Shown: positions 5,236 to 5,909 of the stretch, piece after piece
Position numbering within the stretch: position 1 is the stretch's first letter
Layout: every line of letters begins with the position of its first letter
Assembly (NCBI GenBank): GCA_945878795.1
Contig: CAMDWF010000155.1
Span: 1-5,909, forward strand
Direction of reading: 5' to 3'
DNA: 5,909 bases
From: Synechococcus sp. UW140
GTDB taxonomy: Bacteria; Cyanobacteriota; Cyanobacteriia; PCC-6307; Cyanobiaceae
Translations under genes and position numbers: made by a program
The notes under the pieces: generated by a model
What the model was told of the DNA's origin: nothing
The model's input: only the letters and a program-made list of their open reading frames with translations
Database searches by the model: none

Positions 5236-5909
5236 TTAATGTCCTCCTACGGTAGCGAAGCTAATGGTTGAGCCTACCGCTTCAGCTGGCACATGGCGGT
5301 CCTGATCGCGAACGGTGAGCAGGGCATGCAGTAAACCTTGCGAATAAAGATCACGATAGCGTTGTTCAATAGCTGCCTGTACCCGTTTTGCATGGCGAAT
5401 TGCCCGCTCCCTGGCTCCGGGAACCGTACCTTGATAATCAAAGCGCACAACAACTGGGACAGGAAGGCCCCGGGAAACATTCAGTCCTCGGAAAATTTTC
5501 ACACCCACATCGAGGTCAGCAGCACCTTCTTCGACTGTATCCATATAGGCAAAGTAGGTGAGGTTACGGAGATGTATTTCCTTGAAACCGATGCCCACCC
5601 CAATAAATCTCTCGGCGTGGCCGGCATCGGCGTAATGGCAATCTTGATGGTATTGACGGACGTAATCGATCTGGGAGAAGTTGTTGGCCAACAGGCGGCC
5701 AATCAGTTTGACCATGCCTGGGTCTGGGGTCGAGGCGGCCGCCTCCTTGACGATGGCTTCGACTCGCTGCCAAGCCTCTTGGGCGCTGAGGTCACAGGTG
5801 GCCTGATAAACCGCTTCGGCATCCAGCCAACGATCGAGATGGGTCGTGCCATCGAGGCCCGGCACATGGACCCTGAGAGCATCGGTATCGGTGTCGATAC
5901 CAAGTAACA
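5236..5909 (-). CDS. csoSCA: Carboxysomal carbonic anhydrase CsoSCA, C-terminal part
   Basis: This frame is open to the right edge and gives 223 complete C-terminal residues; the whole protein is usually 500-600. CsoSCA (formerly CsoS3) is the beta-class-derived carbonic anhydrase that dehydrates bicarbonate to CO2 inside the alpha-carboxysome. Visible landmarks are GIDTDTDALRVHVPG near the edge, RFIGVGIGFKEIHLRNLTYF, DLDVGVKIFRGLNVSRGLP and VVVRFDYQGTVPGARERA, all characteristic of the family. From the known H. neapolitanus structure, this covers the end of the catalytic domain and the C-terminal domain. The zinc ligands (Cys, His, Cys) and the Asp/Arg pair lie upstream, outside the window, so activity cannot be judged here. 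A GTG at 5865 is internal, not the start. The gene is followed 1 nt later by csoS4A, as in other cso operons. Confidence 0.95.
   Translation of the reverse strand, partial: LLGIDTDTDALRVHVPGLDGTTHLDRWLDAEAVYQATCDLSAQEAWQRVEAIVKEAAASTPDPGMVKLIGRLLANNFSQIDYVRQYHQDCHYADAGHAERFIGVGIGFKEIHLRNLTYFAYMDTVEEGAADLDVGVKIFRGLNVSRGLPVPVVVRFDYQGTVPGARERAIRHAKRVQAAIEQRYRDLYSQGLLHALLTVRDQDRHVPAEAVGSTISFATVGGH
5242..5247 (-). promoter_or_regulatory. Shine-Dalgarno site of csoS4A inside csoSCA
   Basis: GGAGGA on the coding strand, 7 nt before ATG 5234, encodes two of the last three residues of CsoSCA (Gly-Gly-His). The ribosome site is thus built into the end of the upstream gene, and the csoSCA stop lies between it and the start. 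It decides the csoS4A start codon and allows csoS4A to be initiated efficiently despite having no spacer. Confidence 0.85.

Noticed and set aside
4931..5415. 11-bp repeat CGCTCCCTGGC at 4931-4941 and 5405-5415
   Set aside because: Several 11-bp matches are expected by chance in a window of this size and both copies encode family sequence.
5863..5865. GTG at 5865 as a start of a short CsoSCA
   Set aside because: The frame stays open to the window edge and the residues upstream (GIDTDTDALRVH) match conserved CsoSCA sequence, so the GTG is an internal Val.
5338..5907. 189-codon plus-strand open frame opposite csoSCA
   Set aside because: It is fully antisense to a well-recognised CsoSCA frame and the product has no family features.

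Overview
This 5.9 kb, GC-rich window comes from an alpha-cyanobacterium, most likely of the Synechococcus/Cyanobium group. It is the 3' part of an alpha-carboxysome (cso) gene cluster running into genes for the inducible NDH-1 CO2-uptake complex. Every gene I support lies on the minus strand, so transcription runs from high to low coordinates. The affiliation rests on cso-type shell genes beside cyanobacterial ndhF/ndhD paralogues, plus a CsoS1E-type shell protein. I infer the genus only from GC richness and gene order.

In transcription order: (1) the 3' end of csoSCA (carboxysomal carbonic anhydrase), cut by the right edge; (2) csoS4A and (3) csoS4B, the pentameric vertex proteins. These three are packed tightly: 1 nt separates csoSCA from csoS4A, and a TGATG overlap joins csoS4A to csoS4B. 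(4) After a 70-nt C/T-rich spacer comes csoS1E, a BMC-domain shell protein with a 194-residue low-complexity, charge-patterned N-terminal extension. (5) Five nt later is a bacterioferritin-like gene whose ferroxidase ligands all appear present but whose haem-ligand position is Leu. (6) After a 78-nt spacer comes ndhF4, starting at GTG, and (7) nine nt later ndhD4, which runs off the left edge with 422 residues visible and no stop.

Together the genes describe one CO2-concentrating module. NdhD4/NdhF4, with a CupB/ChpX protein not seen here, belong to the NDH-1 form that hydrates CO2 to bicarbonate. CsoSCA converts bicarbonate back to CO2 inside the carboxysome, and CsoS4A, CsoS4B and CsoS1E contribute to the shell. 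The bacterioferritin-like protein has no settled role in the pathway.

The most unusual part is csoS1E: its charge-segregated disordered arm, its position where proteobacterial clusters carry csoS1CAB, its pyrimidine-rich leader without a Shine-Dalgarno site, and an internal ATG exactly where an ordinary CsoS1 protein would begin. I saw no RNA genes, mobile elements, CRISPR arrays or convincing terminators, and no gene-free stretch longer than about 80 nt.
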